From Pseudoscleropodium purum (taxonomy: Eukaryota > Streptophyta > Bryopsida > Hypnales > Brachytheciaceae): 64,000 nucleotides of DNA. The DNA is taken from NCBI GenBank assembly GCA_963969395.1, contig OZ017796.1:46986243-47050242 (forward strand), in the 5' to 3' direction. Under the pieces are notes generated by a model. It did not search any database and had not been told where the DNA came from. It saw nothing but the letters and a program-made list of their open reading frames with translations. A program made the translations under genes and the position numbers. This document shows positions 61,752 to 64,000 of the stretch, piece after piece (positions within the stretch are counted from its first letter, which is position 1; every line of letters begins with the position of its first letter).

Positions 61752-64000
61752 GACCTTGAATTCACATGATCATGGTTTGTTGATATATTTAAACTGCTCA
61801 AGACCGAAATTTCATGATACCAAACGAGCAATTTGATGGATCATACTATGAAAAATATATGTCACCAAGATCAGTGAACAATGCATAAATAGGTCAAATA
61901 GCAAATTTCATTAAAATGGTGGTATTCCGTATGCCATTTTCACACCTTCATATCTAGGACAAGTATACATTGCAAACATCTAGATCACTTTTAGATTTCA
62001 GAAATCTATAATTGACATATATATATTAGACCAAGCAGTCTCAAAAATCTAAGAACAGTATAGATTTCAGATATCTAGGAGGCTTGTAGATTTCAAAAAT
62101 CTAGTACTAATATAGATTCTAGTATAAAAAAAAGGGTTTAGAGTGTGCGGTCTAAATTGTTGAAAGTGCCAAATGAACGAAATACTGCCATTTTAACAAA
62201 ATTCGCCATTCAAGGAAATAAGTAAACTTGAACGGAAGGAAGTCCCCATGTGACCTGCTCCGAAGTGCTAAGAAACCATGAGATCCTTTAAGGGTGAAAT
62301 TGTATTCAATACGTCCTAGTCGGATCGCTCCTCCTTTCATCGGATTACACCCGCCCAGGCTGTCGTGAAAGAGCTTTGATATGAGTAGTTGCGAACCTCA
62401 CGTTCATCGAGTTTTCTGTTGCGTCTGCCCCCGTCGGCCTTTTCCTTTTGACATTGCGAGGCCAAATTGTGCCGTTTTTAGAATAATTCTACCTTTTTTT
62501 TAACTCAAGAAGTAGTATCTGTTCACCAGTTTTCTTCATTTCTCTGAGAATTGCGGATGGAAATGCCAAATTGGTTGAAAACATGCATGCCAATATATTG
62601 AAAAGTGAATTCTTCTTTTAGAAGATGGATGAAAGTGCGTAGAAACATTGATACTGTAAGTAAGTATTGCTTCAATAAAATATTCGTGATCCATTCGTTA
62701 TCAGGGCACTTTCTCACCCAAATTCATGAACTAAACTAAGTGATCTGTCCCATCTAGAGTACTTGGTTTTGTGTTGCACAGCAAATCAAGTGATCAAGGT
62801 TTGTAGTAAGAAACCTGGAAAACCGACGGAATGGATTTCCATTTGGTTACATTATTTCTAGTAAGTTACCTATCTTGCTCAGAAGGGTAAGATATCTGCA
62901 CTTCAATTGACCCCTCCCGAATGTGAATTCCTAATTTTTGATGGAAAATGGACGAACAGATTACCCAAATGGTGAAGAGTAGAAAGACAACAATGAAGTG
63001 TAGATTGGGACCCTTTTGGGTATTGAGGCATTAGAAGATTTTTGGGGCCTTTGGATGCATGCAAGTTATCATAGCCTGCGAACGCAGGAAATAGGTTCGG
63101 TCTGATGTGGCTAAGACCGTGCCATGTCATTGACCAAATTTTTTATTATTTAAAAAATTAATTAATTAAGTTTTTTGCATTTGAAGACTAATTTTTTTTT
63201 TTTTTTTTTAAATTTTTATATGGAAAAAAAAGTTCTAATAGCAGGCCATTCCCCTCGTTGCAGGGAACAATTGTGGGGGAACAGGCCTAAAACAGGCTTT
63301 TGGATCCCCCCAAACTCTCGTGGCAGCTTTATGTGGATAGTGAGATAAAAGTTAATTTTGTGAACAAAATTTATTTTGTTACCCCCTAGCAACTCCCCAC
63401 TCCCTCAAAATTTTGAATATGATTTAATAAAGTTCATTTAAATCATTCCCCCAAACCAAGTACTTATAATTTTGTTTGTACTCTATTGTTACAATTGATA
63501 TGGGATATATATCTCAAAACATATTGATATTGATATTGATATTTATAATCTTATATTCATATTGATATCCATATCTGTATTCAATACCTATATTTTGTAT
63601 TCAGTACATAATTATATGCGGTACTATATCCATATCCAATATTCATTTTGTATTTCATATTTGAACGGCTCAAATTAAATCTCACAAGATCAATGGTTAG
63701 TGTGATTTTTTGACAACCAAAAAAAAAAATCAATTGCCTATAAATTTTTTGAGAGAGGGGGGGACAACAAATGCAAACTAGGAGGTGGTATGCATCTTTT
63801 CAGTAGATAGAGACAAGTTGGTAAAGTTCCTTTGAATCTAACCTATCGCTTGGACAACATTTATATTGTGATTCTACGGAATATTGTTTCTTCATATGCA
63901 TCAAATGAATTTGGGATTCAACTTTGAAATTTTATAACTAATTCATCATGTCTCCAAAACTTATGCAACCACTTGCATTTTTCTTCATAAGCATCAGCCA
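61752..64000. other. Intergenic DNA with short palindromes and simple repeats; no gene seen
   Basis: Contains three copies of a TAGATTTC-N-GAAATCTA-type palindrome at 61992-62008, 62061-62077 and 62087-62103. The stretch 63500-63660 is built of ATTGATATTGATA- and ATATCCATATC-type simple repeats. The block at 63745-63806 repeats the one at 35569-35626. Confidence 0.4.

Noticed and set aside
60971..61759. Plus-strand open frames around 61 kb
   Set aside because: Most of this stretch is the Tourist-like MITE at 61407-61748 and its flank, so the frames are fortuitous.
1..64000. CRISPR arrays, bacterial-type operons, tRNA or rRNA genes
   Set aside because: No regularly spaced direct repeats with unique spacers, no tRNA B-box-like sequence in a foldable context and no rRNA-like segment were seen. 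The intron-rich genes show that this is eukaryotic nuclear DNA.

Overview
This window is nuclear DNA of a land plant or close streptophyte relative. The genes carry several short GT-AG introns, plant-type telo-boxes sit next to start codons, and the products include a plant-type PL1 pectate lyase, a plant-type ATG10, a TspO/TSPO membrane protein and an F-box protein with a beta-propeller-like C-terminal half. Non-coding DNA is very AT-rich and filled with small DNA transposons. A bryophyte-like genome is a reasonable guess, but the sequence alone does not settle the taxon.

Layout. 1-8.4 kb holds two minus-strand genes: a two-exon secreted pectate lyase (603-2314) and a six-exon ATG10 (5102-8037). 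ATG10 is followed on the same strand by unrecognised coding exons (4009-4803) that can be joined to it in frame. 8.4-15.4 kb is AT-rich DNA with TTAA-flanked, CCCT-ended (piggyBac-like) non-autonomous elements, three of which abut and share TTAA sites. 15.4-17.3 kb has a single-exon minus-strand gene for a 484-residue S/T-P-rich protein built from nested internal duplications. 17.3-20.8 kb is degenerate repeat DNA. 20.8-25.0 kb is an 11-exon short-chain dehydrogenase/reductase gene and 26.7-29.0 kb a 7-exon TspO/TSPO gene, both on the plus strand. 29.5-32.7 kb is a full-length but dead PIF/Harbinger element with decayed transposase and Myb/SANT-like genes, inverted ends and a 3-bp target duplication.

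33-48.9 kb is gene-free. It contains more TTAA elements, a ~140-bp tandem repeat, a 2.2-kb field with about 20 copies of an 11-bp palindrome (GACAA-N-TTGTC), and a GC-rich hAT-type MITE inserted in that field. 49-53.4 kb is regulatory-looking DNA (phased GTAC motifs, contiguous TGAGTCA motifs, a telo-box palindrome) with two small candidate ORFs and possibly the long leader of the next gene. 53.4-57.2 kb is a three-exon F-box gene whose first intron carries tandem repeats and a second hAT-type MITE of the same kind. 57.2-64 kb has no gene I can support and includes a Tourist-like MITE whose ends resemble those of the PIF/Harbinger element.

The genes form no operon or obvious pathway. They are independent housekeeping, cell-wall, autophagy and protein-turnover genes. 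The least explained parts are the palindrome field, the TTAA element family and the coding exons downstream of ATG10. Exon boundaries come from reading frame, intron phase and GT/AG sites only; no transcript data were available.
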